NCBI RefSeq assembly: GCF_002802965.1
Contig: NZ_NXGA01000001.1
Span: forward strand, 2,186,760-2,250,759
DNA from: Sporolactobacillus pectinivorans
Lineage (GTDB): Bacteria > Bacillota > Bacilli > Bacillales > Sporolactobacillaceae
DNA length: 64,000 bases
Direction: 5' to 3'
Shown here: in pieces, positions 28,212 through 37,573 of the stretch
Numbering within the stretch: the first letter of the stretch is position 1
Layout of the letters: each line of letters starts with the position of its first letter
Notes under the pieces: generated by a model
What the model was told of the DNA's origin: nothing
The model's input: only the letters and a program-made list of their open reading frames with translations
Database searches by the model: none
Made by a program: the position numbers and the translations under genes

Positions 28212-28472
28212 AGAATTCTCCCACTTAGTCAAATGTAATTTTTTGCGGTTTCTACGTACTTTGTTTTCTCTCAACATATTCAGATTATCACATGCTCCCG
28301 TTTTTTTCAGTAAGTGCTTATTATATGGCAAAGGTATACCTAGCTGAACATCATAAGAACTAAGGGAGACCGGCTGGCCCACTGAAAGTGCGGATACCGC
28401 AGCAAGTAACACATACCGATAATTGTTCATCTGCTCCAATTTCCGATTTAACTTTTTCCAGGTTTGAGTCAT
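28212..28472 (-). pseudogene. Possible remnant fused in frame upstream of the SDR gene
   Basis: Eighty-seven in-frame codons precede the SDR start. Part of them reads like genuine protein (LEQMNNYRYVLLAAVSALSV, then GQPVSLSSYDVQLGIPLPY and NKHLLKKTG). It is not part of an SDR fold, and I cannot name the family. It may be the 3' end of a gene truncated by rearrangement, since no full-length gene exists upstream. Confidence 0.35.
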
Positions 28473-28543
28473 GTGTTAAAATTTATAATGTATGCGTCGA
28501 CTGCTGATAAATTTACAAATGATGACCGGGAGGTAATTTGTTA

Positions 28544-29218
28544 ATGCGCATTTCTGAAATCAAAAAGAAAGCCAGAGACTCGCTGGAAAATAATTGGGCA
28601 ATCTCTTCTCTGCTAGTTTTCATCGCATTTTTTGTAATTTCCGGCTTTCAGGATCTTTATGAAATATTTATTTCCGGAGGCTTGAGCATCTGGATATACA
28701 ATTGGGAACATAACATTGATCTTCCCCCGTCTGTCCTGCTGACTGAAATTATTTATTCAATCATCGTATCACCGATATCCATTACGTTTTATTGGTTTTT
28801 CCTCGGGCTGGCCAGATCGGAAAATCCTCAGATCGGTGAAGTATTTACCGTTTATACAAACATTAGAAAAGTACTGAAGTTGATCTGGGTGTCGTTCGTC
28901 CTGGGCTTTTTCGTTGCGATGTGGACCCTCTTATTTATCGTTCCGGGCATTATTAAATCGATCGCTTACGCCCAGACTTACTTCATTCTTAAAGATCATC
29001 CGGAATACTCTGCCACAGAGGCAATTGCTGAAAGCCGTAAAATGATGCGCGGTTACAAGTGGAAATTCTTTGTCATGGAGTTAAGTTTCATCGGTTGGGC
29101 GATTCTGTCCGTCTTTACATTGTTTATTGGCATGCTCTGGCTGGCACCTTACTTCTTTGCGACTCTGGCAGTGTTCTATAATGAACGAATCAAAGTACCA
29201 GAAGAAGTATACAGGTGA
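28544..29218 (+). CDS. DUF975 family membrane protein
   Basis: 224-residue integral membrane protein of the DUF975 type. The N-terminus RISEIKKKARDSLENNWAIS is the family signature, followed by about five to six hydrophobic helices (for example LLVFIAFFVISGF and FVLGFFVAMWTLLFIVPGII). SIAYAQTYFILKDHPEYSA and AIAESRKMMRGYKWKFFVM are the second conserved region. Function unknown. GGGAGGT at 28528-28534 fits ATG 28544 (or TTG 28538). Confidence 0.88.
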   Translation: MRISEIKKKARDSLENNWAISSLLVFIAFFVISGFQDLYEIFISGGLSIWIYNWEHNIDLPPSVLLTEIIYSIIVSPISITFYWFFLGLARSENPQIGEVFTVYTNIRKVLKLIWVSFVLGFFVAMWTLLFIVPGIIKSIAYAQTYFILKDHPEYSATEAIAESRKMMRGYKWKFFVMELSFIGWAILSVFTLFIGMLWLAPYFFATLAVFYNERIKVPEEVYR

Positions 29219-29254
29219 TCCTGCTTTCAGGCAGAAAAAAAATAGCAGTTAAAA

Positions 29255-29300
29255 TAACAGCAGCAGCTGAAAATCGGTTTGATTTCCGGCTGCTGCTGTT
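29255..29300. terminator. Bidirectional terminator
   Basis: Perfect 12-bp stem AACAGCAGCAGC (29255-29266) with GCTGCTGCTGTT (29289-29300) between two convergent genes. Confidence 0.8.
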
Positions 29301-29325
29301 ATACTTCATTTAACGATTAAAAGAA

Positions 29326-30189
29326 TTAATCTGCATTTCCCGCGTGCAGTAATATTTTAATGTTCGACGGATCCTTTACGCTGATAAATGTCCCCTTTTC
29401 GGATACAGAGACGCCCATGCTCTTCAAACGGCCGACAGCTTCTTCTCTGGTTTCCGGGCTTGGATATTCCAGAATAAAACAATTCATGCCGGCATGGACT
29501 TCGTCGGTTGCCGGACGGCCTTTGCTCATCCAAACATTCAATCCGATGTGATGATGATAGCCGCCGGTTGAAATGAAATCTGCCTGATCATCGTACTGTG
29601 AGACCAAATCGAAACCAAGCGCGCTGCAATAAAATATTTCGGCGGCTTCCAGATCGGCAACCTGGAGGTGAATATGCCCCATGATTGTTTGCTCCGGCAT
29701 CCCATTCCACGGCTGACCGTCCAGCTCATCAAGAATATGTTCATCCATTGCTACAGTAGGCATGAACACCTTACCGTCACGCCACTTCCATTCTGTTGCA
29801 GGTCTGTCGCGGTAAAGTTCAATGCCGTTGCCATCAGGATCCGCCAAGTAGACTGCTTCACTGACCGCATGATCGGAGCCGCCCTGCAGCGGGTATTCCT
29901 CTTTCAGCAGATGATACAGCACGGCGGCAAGGTCTTTGCGCGAAGGCAGCAGCAGCGCAAAGTGATACAAACCCGCCTGCCGCGAGTGATGCGGCAGCAC
30001 TTGGTCCGGTTGTTCAAGTGTGACCAGCGGATCGAGTCCGTTTGCGGAAAAAGTAATTGAATGGCCCTCTTTTTTCATGACACGCAGACCCAGCATGTTC
30101 TGATAAAAATCCCGGGAACGTTCCAGGTTGCTTACCGCGAGATAAACCTGGCTGACGAAAGTGTTAGGAAAACTGTGAAAAGGTGACAT
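29326..30189 (-). CDS. Catechol-2,3-dioxygenase-like VOC protein (CatE-like)
   Basis: 287-residue protein with two vicinal-oxygen-chelate modules. Module 1 (about 12-130) has VYLAVSNLERSRDFYQNMLG and ends with DPDGNGIELYRDRP. Module 2 (about 165-285) has GHIHLQVADLEAAEIFYCSA and GGYHHHIGLNVW, whose histidines are candidate metal ligands. The closest recognisable relative is B. subtilis CatE, an extradiol ring-cleavage dioxygenase, but the substrate here is not proven. The ribosome site GGAGGG lies 5 bp upstream of ATG 30189. Apparently monocistronic. Confidence 0.85.
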   Translation of the reverse strand: MSPFHSFPNTFVSQVYLAVSNLERSRDFYQNMLGLRVMKKEGHSITFSANGLDPLVTLEQPDQVLPHHSRQAGLYHFALLLPSRKDLAAVLYHLLKEEYPLQGGSDHAVSEAVYLADPDGNGIELYRDRPATEWKWRDGKVFMPTVAMDEHILDELDGQPWNGMPEQTIMGHIHLQVADLEAAEIFYCSALGFDLVSQYDDQADFISTGGYHHHIGLNVWMSKGRPATDEVHAGMNCFILEYPSPETREEAVGRLKSMGVSVSEKGTFISVKDPSNIKILLHAGNAD

Positions 30190-30444
30190 GTGAATCCCTC
30201 CGATTTGTATAAACTTGCTTCACTTCATCGTTGCTCTATGTAAAAAAGTATATGATGATAAGAGCAATGTCCAACAAACGTTCTCTGCCAGCCAGAATAT
30301 GTTGGATTAGTGTGAGACATGCCCCGTTTTCCTCTGCAAACAGCATTGCGGTTATTGACAGGAAATGCAATCGCTACTCGTTAAACGAAAAAACCGGGTT
30401 GCACAAGGCAGCCCAGTTCCTGATCAGATAAATGCCGGTGATTA

Positions 30445-32184
30445 TTATGTAGCCGGTGAGTCATTCAGTTTAAACCGATTCATCATGTCATCCATTCTTT
30501 TTGATTCGAGGGCCATTGATTCCGCGTCATGCGAAAAACTAAGCATTGTTTCATTGACGCTTTCCATCGATTGTGATACATCGCCAACCGTTGCTGCTGA
30601 CTGTTCCGATACGGCGGCAATACTCTCGATTGAATGGATCATATTTTGTCCGATTTCACTAATTTCATGAAGTCTGGCAGACATGCTTTTTATTTTTTCT
30701 CCTACCTGTTTCATCTGTGCATCGATCTGCGTAAATTGGCCGCCCGTGGTCTTGATTTGTTCCGATCCGTTCCTGACTTGTTCATAGCTCATGGTCAATG
30801 CCTGATGCACAGCACCGGAATTCTTACGGATCTCATTCATCATTCCGGTAATCTTTTTCACAGACTCCGACGTCTGGTCGGATAAGTTGCGGATTGATTC
30901 GGCAATAACCGCAAATCCCTTGCCACCTGCTCCTGCCCTGGCAGATTCAATCGAAGCATTGAGCGCAAGAAGATTAGTTTCTCTGGCAATTCCTTCAATC
31001 AGATGAATCAAGCCGGAGATATCCTTCATCTGCTCATCAAGCCGCGTCATTTTGACCATGCAGTCCTGGACACTGCTGTTAATCATAGTCATATGGCTCA
31101 CGGAGCTGTCAATCGAGTTTTTCCCCTTTTTCGTTGCTTCTGTCGCTGAAACAGAAAGCTCATTAATTGAGCTCGCCCGCGTGGCTTCGCCGGAAAGACT
31201 GTCCATGAAATGACCTGCCATTTCACTGATTTGTGATGCATTTTTTGCCTGATCTTCCGTACCGGCGGAAAGTTCAGCCATTGCCTCTTTGACATGATTA
31301 CTGTTTTCTGCCACCTCACGAACAGATTGGATCAAATGGTGGCTGTTCTGCCGTGATGTAGTCGAAAGTCTAGCGATGGTCAGTGTCATATTCAGCAGAT
31401 TGTTTTTCATATTGATGATCGACTGTGCAATCAGACCGATCTCATCTTTCCCGCGAACGGTTTCCGCGGAGTCTCTAAGATCACCTGAAGCGATCCGGTC
31501 TGTCATTTTAAGAACGTGAGCAAAGGATAGCCTCATCTGCCGGTGTATGAAATAGGTGATGCACCCGCTCACGGCTACGGACAGAAGCAAACTCAATATT
31601 AAAAAAATGATCGACCATCTGATCTGGGCACGAGCCCCCGCGACCGCCGACTGTTCCTGGCCTAAAACCGAAACCCGAAGATTTTGAATCTGCCTCATTG
31701 TATCATCCTGAAGGCGGTTCTGCTCATTTCGGATGCTTCTTGCTTTCTTCATATCATTCATCGATATTGCAGGCACCAGTTCGTTTTGAAACAGATCATA
31801 GGTCATCGAATCGTTTCTCATAATCCGGTTGAAAATCGTCTGCTGCTCTGGAGTCTTCATATAAGGCTGCACCTGGCGTTCCATCCGGGTCAGCTGCTGC
31901 TGGTCCTGTGTATACCGGCTAACCGCCGAGTCACTGGGATTAATGAGATAATCGGCGACTCCGGAATCTTTGGAACGGAACAAAGAGCCAATATCTGTAA
32001 TTTGAACGACCCGGTTCGCCTCCACTCCGGCACCGTCCACCTTCTGCAGTGCCTGCACGAGCAAAATTGTGGCGATCGCCACGGAAACCAAAGTGATCAG
32101 GAGTACGATAAGAAGATTTAGAAGATACTTCTGATTGATTTTAAGATTTCGCCATTGAAAATGATACCGTAATCTTAGCTGCAT
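30445..32184 (-). CDS. Methyl-accepting chemotaxis protein
   Basis: 579-residue chemoreceptor. TM1 ([20 protein letters not shown]) is followed by an extracytoplasmic four-helix-bundle domain (residues ~40-180), TM2 ([20 protein letters not shown]), a HAMP domain, and a long cytoplasmic coiled coil. The hairpin tip contains [20 protein letters not shown] and [15 protein letters not shown], the CheA/CheW-binding signature. A ligand cannot be inferred. ATG 32184 is chosen because GGAGGG lies 4 bp upstream. It is divergent from spoIIP. Confidence 0.93.
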   Translation of the reverse strand: MQLRLRYHFQWRNLKINQKYLLNLLIVLLITLVSVAIATILLVQALQKVDGAGVEANRVVQITDIGSLFRSKDSGVADYLINPSDSAVSRYTQDQQQLTRMERQVQPYMKTPEQQTIFNRIMRNDSMTYDLFQNELVPAISMNDMKKARSIRNEQNRLQDDTMRQIQNLRVSVLGQEQSAVAGARAQIRWSIIFLILSLLLSVAVSGCITYFIHRQMRLSFAHVLKMTDRIASGDLRDSAETVRGKDEIGLIAQSIINMKNNLLNMTLTIARLSTTSRQNSHHLIQSVREVAENSNHVKEAMAELSAGTEDQAKNASQISEMAGHFMDSLSGEATRASSINELSVSATEATKKGKNSIDSSVSHMTMINSSVQDCMVKMTRLDEQMKDISGLIHLIEGIARETNLLALNASIESARAGAGGKGFAVIAESIRNLSDQTSESVKKITGMMNEIRKNSGAVHQALTMSYEQVRNGSEQIKTTGGQFTQIDAQMKQVGEKIKSMSARLHEISEIGQNMIHSIESIAAVSEQSAATVGDVSQSMESVNETMLSFSHDAESMALESKRMDDMMNRFKLNDSPAT

Positions 32185-32444
32185 GACGCCCTCCTGGTTA
32201 TTAAGAATCAAGCTGAAAGTCCTTTATTAAGTATTCAACGTGCAGCGAAATGAGACAAGACGAATCATGTAAATTTATTGTAAATCAGGCTTTACAAATT
32301 ATTGCTGTAACATTAAATAGTCTAAGGGAATCTTAAATATCTTTTTTAATCTTTTTTAATGAAAAATTGAGTCTATCTTTTCCCCTTCGAATCATAGAGT
32401 TAATCAGACGGCATGAAATTCTCAGATGGTCAGGAGGGACAAGC

Positions 32445-33533
32445 TTGAATCATAACGACCCATCTCATACAACCTCACTCGCAGAAATTTTCTTATACTA
32501 TTTGATTCTCCTGATTATTGCCTACGGGCTGGCTGCGTTAATCGTTGTCAGCCAGGTAAGAATCGGTCCTGTAGACGATGCGCTGCAAAAAGCTAACTGG
32601 CCTGCAGAAGCGTTGATGGCTGAAACCTTCGGTAATGAAAACTCAGTTTTTAATCACGTCATCCGTGCAACTGATCGCCCGAAAAGTGTCTATAAACTTG
32701 CTTTTGAGGTCATGACCGATCTGCGGTTTGATGATATCCGAAGCCTTTTCGGTTCGGAACTTCCGGGTTTTACAATTTATAATACAAAAATATTTGTAGC
32801 GGGCAAAGGATTGAACTACACGAATCTGCCTCAAGATAGTCCGCCACCGCCTGAAATTACCCTGGAAAAGCCTAAGCAGACAAAACCGGAGAAAGCGCCG
32901 TCAGGCCCAATCACTGATAATAATAAACTTAAAAAAACAGTATTACTCTACCACACACATTATTGGGAGTCGTATAAACCTTTTAACAACGGTCAGGCAA
33001 CAGGTCTGAATCCGGATCATGGCGTAATTCATGACGGATTTGTAGTTGGAAACGTCCTTGCAAGTCATGGTATTGGCTATATTAATACGGGCATACAAAA
33101 CTGGGGCTACAATGTTGCCTATCAGGGTTCAAGAATTCTTGTCCAGAATTTGCTCAAGCAAAATCCTACCCTTACCTATTTGATCGATATTCACCGGGAC
33201 TCTTCCGGAAGGAGCATCACAACAATGGATTTGAACAATACCTCTTACGCGCGGATCAGCTTCATTATCGGTGAGGATAATCCGGACTATTCGGCCAATC
33301 TGTATATGGCAAAGCAAATAAAAAATGTTATGGACAAACAGTACCCGGGCCTTGTGCGCGGCATTGTCGGCAAAACAAAATTTGACGGCAATGGTGTCTA
33401 CAATCAGGATCTGTCAAAAAATGCCCTGCTTATTGAGATCGGCGGCATCGATAATACTCAGGCTGAGGTGGATCGGGCATCTAAGGCATTTGGTGAGGCC
33501 CTGGCCACATATATAAAACAATCAAATCCATAA
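32445..33533 (+). CDS. spoIIP: Stage II sporulation protein P
   Basis: Membrane-anchored amidase/endopeptidase that, with SpoIID and SpoIIM, degrades septal peptidoglycan during engulfment. A single N-terminal transmembrane helix (YYLILLIIAYGLAALIVV) is followed by a variable region and the catalytic domain with VLLYHTHYWESY, LIDIHRDSSGR and LLIEIGGIDN, which supply zinc ligands. The start is TTG 32445 because CAGGAGGG lies 6-8 bp upstream; 26 upstream codons in the same frame are not family-like. It proves that the host lineage forms spores. No gpr gene precedes it, unlike in many Bacillus genomes. Confidence 0.92.
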   Translation: MNHNDPSHTTSLAEIFLYYLILLIIAYGLAALIVVSQVRIGPVDDALQKANWPAEALMAETFGNENSVFNHVIRATDRPKSVYKLAFEVMTDLRFDDIRSLFGSELPGFTIYNTKIFVAGKGLNYTNLPQDSPPPPEITLEKPKQTKPEKAPSGPITDNNKLKKTVLLYHTHYWESYKPFNNGQATGLNPDHGVIHDGFVVGNVLASHGIGYINTGIQNWGYNVAYQGSRILVQNLLKQNPTLTYLIDIHRDSSGRSITTMDLNNTSYARISFIIGEDNPDYSANLYMAKQIKNVMDKQYPGLVRGIVGKTKFDGNGVYNQDLSKNALLIEIGGIDNTQAEVDRASKAFGEALATYIKQSNP

Positions 33534-33540
33534 AAAACAG

Positions 33541-33569
33541 TTGTAATAATTAGTACCAGGTATTAATAT
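33541..33569 (+). promoter_or_regulatory. Promoter overlapped by a FapR-like operator
   Basis: ATTAGTACCAGGTATTAAT at 33549-33567 is a near-perfect palindrome with the shape of FapR operators of Bacillus lipid genes (TTAGTACC-N-TAcTAA type). It lies between a possible -35 TTGTAA (33541-33546) and -10 TAATAT (33564-33569), spaced 17 bp, so binding would block transcription of the acyl-CoA synthetase. A half-site TTGGTACTA recurs at 33602-33610. Confidence 0.6.
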
Positions 33570-33657
33570 GTAGTTATATAAAACAACGCTCTTTCAATCC
33601 TTGGTACTATTCATTGATTGTTTGCACAATTAACAGAAAAGCAGAGGTGTCCATTTA

Positions 33658-35253
33658 ATGGAACTTAAAGATTTGATCGCTCCGGACTCTTACAATCTGA
33701 CTAGTGAAATTGATCGCTTTGACTCAGATAAAATTGCGCTTCGCTGGGAAAATGAGGATGGAGAAAAAAAGACTGTTACCTATCATGAATTGATTCAGAG
33801 AGGAAAACGGTTTGCGAACGTGCTGACCAGCTTAGGAATCAAAAAGGGTGACAGGATCATGACGATTGTGCCCCGGATCATTGATGCGTATGTGATTTAT
33901 CTTGGCGCACTGAGAGCGGGCATCGCTGTTATTCCAGGATCGGAAATGCTCAGATCCGCAGATATTGCTTTGCGCATTAATCAGGGAGAGGCAAAAGCAA
34001 TTGTTGCTTTTCACGAATACAGCGGCCAGGTTGACGAGATCAAGGAAGAGACGCCGTCACTGAAATACAAACTATCAGTAGCCGGAGAAACTGCGGGATG
34101 GTTGTCGATGGATCAATTGATTGGAGAGGCTTCTGCTGATTTTACAACCGTTGAAACGAGCAAAGATGACATGGCTTTTCTGACTTATACTTCAGGGACC
34201 TCAGGCACTCCTAAAGGCGTCGTACACAGCCATGCCTGGGCCTACGCCCATCTGAGAATTGCAGCGCCTCGCTGGTTGGACATTCGCGATGGTGATACAT
34301 TCTGGGCAACTGCCGGCCCGGGCTGGCAGAAATGGATCTGGAGTCCGTTCCTTTCAGTTCTGGGCAAGGGCGTTACCGGATTTGTATACAACGGGCGGTT
34401 TAATCCTGAGAAGCAGCTGCAGCTGCTTCAGGATTATAAAGTCAACGTCCTCTGCTGCACGCCGACCGAATACAGACTGATGGCAAAAGTTGACGGGCTT
34501 GAAAAATATGATCTATCCCATCTGCGCAACGCCTGCTCCGCCGGAGAAGCATTGAACCGGGAAGTGATCGACGTCTTTAAGAAAACATTTGATATTCAGC
34601 TTAAAGACGGCTATGGACAGACGGAAAGCACGCTGCTGATTGGCACCATGGTCGGTGATAAAATCTGTTATGGATCAATGGGTAAACCTATTTTGGATCC
34701 TTTTATCACGATTATCGATGAAGACGGCAATCCCGTTCCTGATGACGTGATCGGTAACATCGCCGTCCGCCGTGATTTTCCGGCGCTGTTCCGTAGTTAT
34801 TATCATCAGCCGGATCGTTATCAGGCAGCTGTTCGCGGCAACTACTTCCTTACCGGGGATCGTGCTTCGAGAGACAAAGACAACTATTTCTGGTTCCACG
34901 GCAGACGCGATGATGTGATCATCAGCTCCGGGTATACCATCGGACCGGTAGAAGTGGAAGACGCATTGCTCAAGAATGAAGCAGTCAAGGATTGTGCGGT
35001 TGTCGGGAAACCGCATGCCATCCGTGGCAATATTGTCAAAGCATTTGTCATACTCAAAGACGGTTATACCGGCGGTCCGGAACTGATTAAAGCATTGCAG
35101 GCATTCGTTAAAAGTGAAACGGCGCCTTATAAGTATCCGAGAGAGATCGAATTTGTCACGGATCTTCCAAAAACCATCTCAGGTAAAATCAAACGGTCTG
35201 CTCTGCGTGATCTTGAAGTTCGCCGTGCCCGTGAAAATGGACTGACCGTTTGA
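33658..35253 (+). CDS. mbcS: Acyl-CoA synthetase, MbcS/YtcI-like
   Basis: AMP-forming ligase of 531 residues, activating medium or branched short-chain carboxylic acids to acyl-CoA. The P-loop-like A3 motif is LTYTSGTSGTPKGVVHSH, the A5 motif is DGYGQTESTLL, A7/A8 is YFLTGDRASRDKDNYFWF then GRRDDVIISSGYTIGP, and the catalytic Lys is in LPKTISGKIKRS. The sequence WATAGPGWQKWIWSPFLSVL is close to B. subtilis YtcI. It is a single gene flanked by a terminator and preceded by a FapR-like operator, which suggests a role in fatty-acid precursor supply. Specificity is inferred. Confidence 0.9.
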   Translation: MELKDLIAPDSYNLTSEIDRFDSDKIALRWENEDGEKKTVTYHELIQRGKRFANVLTSLGIKKGDRIMTIVPRIIDAYVIYLGALRAGIAVIPGSEMLRSADIALRINQGEAKAIVAFHEYSGQVDEIKEETPSLKYKLSVAGETAGWLSMDQLIGEASADFTTVETSKDDMAFLTYTSGTSGTPKGVVHSHAWAYAHLRIAAPRWLDIRDGDTFWATAGPGWQKWIWSPFLSVLGKGVTGFVYNGRFNPEKQLQLLQDYKVNVLCCTPTEYRLMAKVDGLEKYDLSHLRNACSAGEALNREVIDVFKKTFDIQLKDGYGQTESTLLIGTMVGDKICYGSMGKPILDPFITIIDEDGNPVPDDVIGNIAVRRDFPALFRSYYHQPDRYQAAVRGNYFLTGDRASRDKDNYFWFHGRRDDVIISSGYTIGPVEVEDALLKNEAVKDCAVVGKPHAIRGNIVKAFVILKDGYTGGPELIKALQAFVKSETAPYKYPREIEFVTDLPKTISGKIKRSALRDLEVRRARENGLTV

Positions 35254-35284
35254 TTGTTCTGTTTAATGACAATAAATGTGGCAC

Positions 35285-35320
35285 AAAAAAGCATTTCCCC
35301 TTTTGGAGAAACGCTTTTTT
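35285..35320. terminator. Bidirectional terminator
   Basis: AAAAAAGC at 35285-35292 and GCTTTTTT at 35313-35320 extend a stem that includes TTTCCCC/GGAGAAA. It lies between convergent genes. Confidence 0.75.
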
Positions 35321-36123
35321 TAATAGCTGTCAAAAACATTTGAGAAGGGTGTCAGCGGGAACCACTTGGATAGAATGAAACTGGCAGCCACTGCTGCAAG
35401 CAGGATCAGAACAAAAGCAGCATCAGAGCGACTCCAGCCGATCTGATAATAATAGGTTCGGTCATCTGTCAGTGCAAAACGTTTTGCCTCCATGGCAACG
35501 GCCGTTCTCTGGGCGCGGCGGATTGATTGGACAAGCATTCCGAGTGTGTAGCGCATAAAACGGTTATAAATGGCTTTTATCCCCTTTTTCCGCATCAGGC
35601 CGCGTACTTTCATTGCCTGGCGGATGTGGAAAAATTCTTCAGCCATTAAGGGCAACATCCGGAAAGCAGCAAGGCAGCCATAGGCATAACGGACCGGAAC
35701 TCTAAGTTGCTGCATCAGTGAGTAGAAAAAAGGTACCGGTTGCGTCGTTGAAGCGAATAACATACCGACCAGACTGAAAACAAATGTCCTCAGCCCGAGC
35801 AGGATGCCGCGCGCCAAACTCTCCTCTGTCACCCTGACCAGAAACCACTGAAAAAGGACATGTGTCCCTTTTCCATATAAAATCATCGCCGAAGCACTGA
35901 GAAAGGAGACAATAAACGTGATGAACAAAAACCAGAAAGAAATTTTCCCGGAGCTCCCTCCGGCGTATAGGTAAAGCATTAAAAAAACTGCTGTTGCCCA
36001 GATTATCGTATTCAGATTATGAACAAATAAATAAACGATAAACAAAAGCGCAAAACATAAAAATTTAAGTGTTGGATTGACTTTGAAAAACAGTCGGTCT
36101 GTCTTCGTCCACAATGCGTCCAT
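35320..36123 (-). CDS. ykoC: ECF transporter transmembrane subunit (EcfT, YkoC-like)
   Basis: 267-residue membrane coupling subunit of an energy-coupling-factor importer, with about five to six hydrophobic helices (LCFALLFIVYLFVHNL and FVLILLAAVAASFIL among them). The coupling-helix motif appears as AMKVRGLM and the second, related sequence as AMEAKRFA, the two Ala-Arg-Gly type contacts to the ATPases. ATG 36123 follows GGGAGGGGG and overlaps the ATPase gene by 59 bp. It forms the third gene of a riboswitch-controlled operon. A thiamine-related substrate is inferred from the riboswitch. Confidence 0.85.
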   Translation of the reverse strand: MDALWTKTDRLFFKVNPTLKFLCFALLFIVYLFVHNLNTIIWATAVFLMLYLYAGGSSGKISFWFLFITFIVSFLSASAMILYGKGTHVLFQWFLVRVTEESLARGILLGLRTFVFSLVGMLFASTTQPVPFFYSLMQQLRVPVRYAYGCLAAFRMLPLMAEEFFHIRQAMKVRGLMRKKGIKAIYNRFMRYTLGMLVQSIRRAQRTAVAMEAKRFALTDDRTYYYQIGWSRSDAAFVLILLAAVAASFILSKWFPLTPFSNVFDSY

Positions 36124-37573
36124 TCGGATCCCCCTCCCTGCCCGGATCAGGATCTGTCACGAGTGAATCACCGATCAGCCTGCCTTGTTTAACCGTTAAA
36201 ACGCGAGTCGCAAAGTGCCGGACAATCTCCATTTCATGGGTCACCATGATCACTGTAGTGCCCTCATCAACGAGCTGCTGTAACACGTCGAGGAGTGCAA
36301 AAGTATTTCGCGCGTCCTGGCCAAATGTCGGTTCATCGAGAATGACGGCTTCAGGACGGTCGATCAGCGACGACGCAACACTGAGCCGCCGTTTCTGCCC
36401 GACCGATAACTGAAAGGGATGGCGCGCGCGCTGTTCGTTCAGTGAATATCTGTCAAGTGTCTCATTCACGCATCTATCGATGACGTTCCTGTCGGATTTT
36501 TTCAGTTTAAGACTGAAAGCCAGTTCATCATCGACCCGGTCGGTTACAAACTGGTACTCCGGGTTCTGGAAAACGAAAGCGACATCTTCTTCTTGGTGTT
36601 TGAGATGCCAGTGAATAGCCCCCTTGCGGTGGATCAGATTCATCAAACCCTCGACCATGGTACTTTTTCCCGCGCCGTTTTCTCCAATAATGGCAATCCA
36701 TTCGCCCCGGAAGATCTTCAGACGGGACACCGAAAATTTGAGTTCCCTGCTGCGGAGCACAGAAAAATTTTTAAGGTCCAGAAGCGGCTTTTCATACGTT
36801 TTTTTCTTGAGATTTCCTAATCGGCTTTTTTCATAGCCGGCCCAGGCGCCTGGATGCCAGATGCCATACTGATCCAGCTCCCGGCTGTGTTCTTTGAGAA
36901 GTTCTGATTTGGGTCCGTCAGCAATAATCTTTCCGTGCGCATCAAATAAAACAATCCGATCAACGAAATCGAGGATCCGGCTGATTTTATGTTCAACAAT
37001 AACCAATGTTCGTTCAGAACCAATGTTACGTACGGTCTGCCACAATTGCATGGTTCCCTCAGGATCAAGCAGCGCCGTCGGTTCATCAAGAAAGAGCACT
37101 TCGGGTTCCAGCGCGAGCACGCTGGCAATCGCGAGTCGCTGTTTCATCCCACCTGAAAGCGAGTTAATCGGCCGGTGCGGATCTACAAAATCCAGTCCGG
37201 TCATGTTCAGATACCGGTGAATCAGCTCAGGCATTTTTGAGGGATCGATTTTCCTGTTTTCCAGCACAAAAGCGATTTCTTCATCTACGTAGGGCATACA
37301 GAACTGAGTATCAGGATCCTGAAAGATAAAACCCCAGTCTTCAGGAATAGACAGGGATTCCGCCCTCATCGGCAGCTGGACGCTTTTGGGAATCAGTCCG
37401 GAAAGTACCTGAAGCAGTGTTGATTTTCCACACCCGGACGGGCCGAGAAAGAGAACCTTCTCCCCCTTATGGTAGTGAAAACTAAGATCTTTGAAAAACA
37501 TGTCCTGCTTTTTTGGAAAAGCAAGGCGTAATTTCGAAACGCCCCATTCCTGAATCCTACTTGTTGAGGACAT
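36065..37573 (-). CDS. ykoD: ECF transporter ATPase with two ABC domains (YkoD-like)
   Basis: 502-residue fused double ATPase. Domain 1 has Walker A GPSGCGKSTLLQ, Q-loop GFIFQDPDTQF, signature LSGGMKQRLAIA and Walker B EVLFLDEPTALLD. Domain 2 has Walker A GENGAGKSTMVE, Q-loop VFQNPEYQF, signature LSVGQKRRLSVA and Walker B AVILDEPTFG. Both contain the switch histidine (VIVEHK and VTHEME). The fusion is typical of YkoD. ATG 37573 follows AAGGAAG and overlaps the S-component gene by 17 bp. Confidence 0.92.
   Translation of the reverse strand: MSSTSRIQEWGVSKLRLAFPKKQDMFFKDLSFHYHKGEKVLFLGPSGCGKSTLLQVLSGLIPKSVQLPMRAESLSIPEDWGFIFQDPDTQFCMPYVDEEIAFVLENRKIDPSKMPELIHRYLNMTGLDFVDPHRPINSLSGGMKQRLAIASVLALEPEVLFLDEPTALLDPEGTMQLWQTVRNIGSERTLVIVEHKISRILDFVDRIVLFDAHGKIIADGPKSELLKEHSRELDQYGIWHPGAWAGYEKSRLGNLKKKTYEKPLLDLKNFSVLRSRELKFSVSRLKIFRGEWIAIIGENGAGKSTMVEGLMNLIHRKGAIHWHLKHQEEDVAFVFQNPEYQFVTDRVDDELAFSLKLKKSDRNVIDRCVNETLDRYSLNEQRARHPFQLSVGQKRRLSVASSLIDRPEAVILDEPTFGQDARNTFALLDVLQQLVDEGTTVIMVTHEMEIVRHFATRVLTVKQGRLIGDSLVTDPDPGREGDPNGRIVDEDRPTVFQSQSNT

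Noticed and set aside
35342..35349. GAGAAGGG, the SpoIIIE recognition octamer, on the plus strand
   Set aside because: A single copy is expected by chance. Its orientation is opposite to what a terminus at 23 kb predicts, so it neither supports nor disproves the dif assignment.
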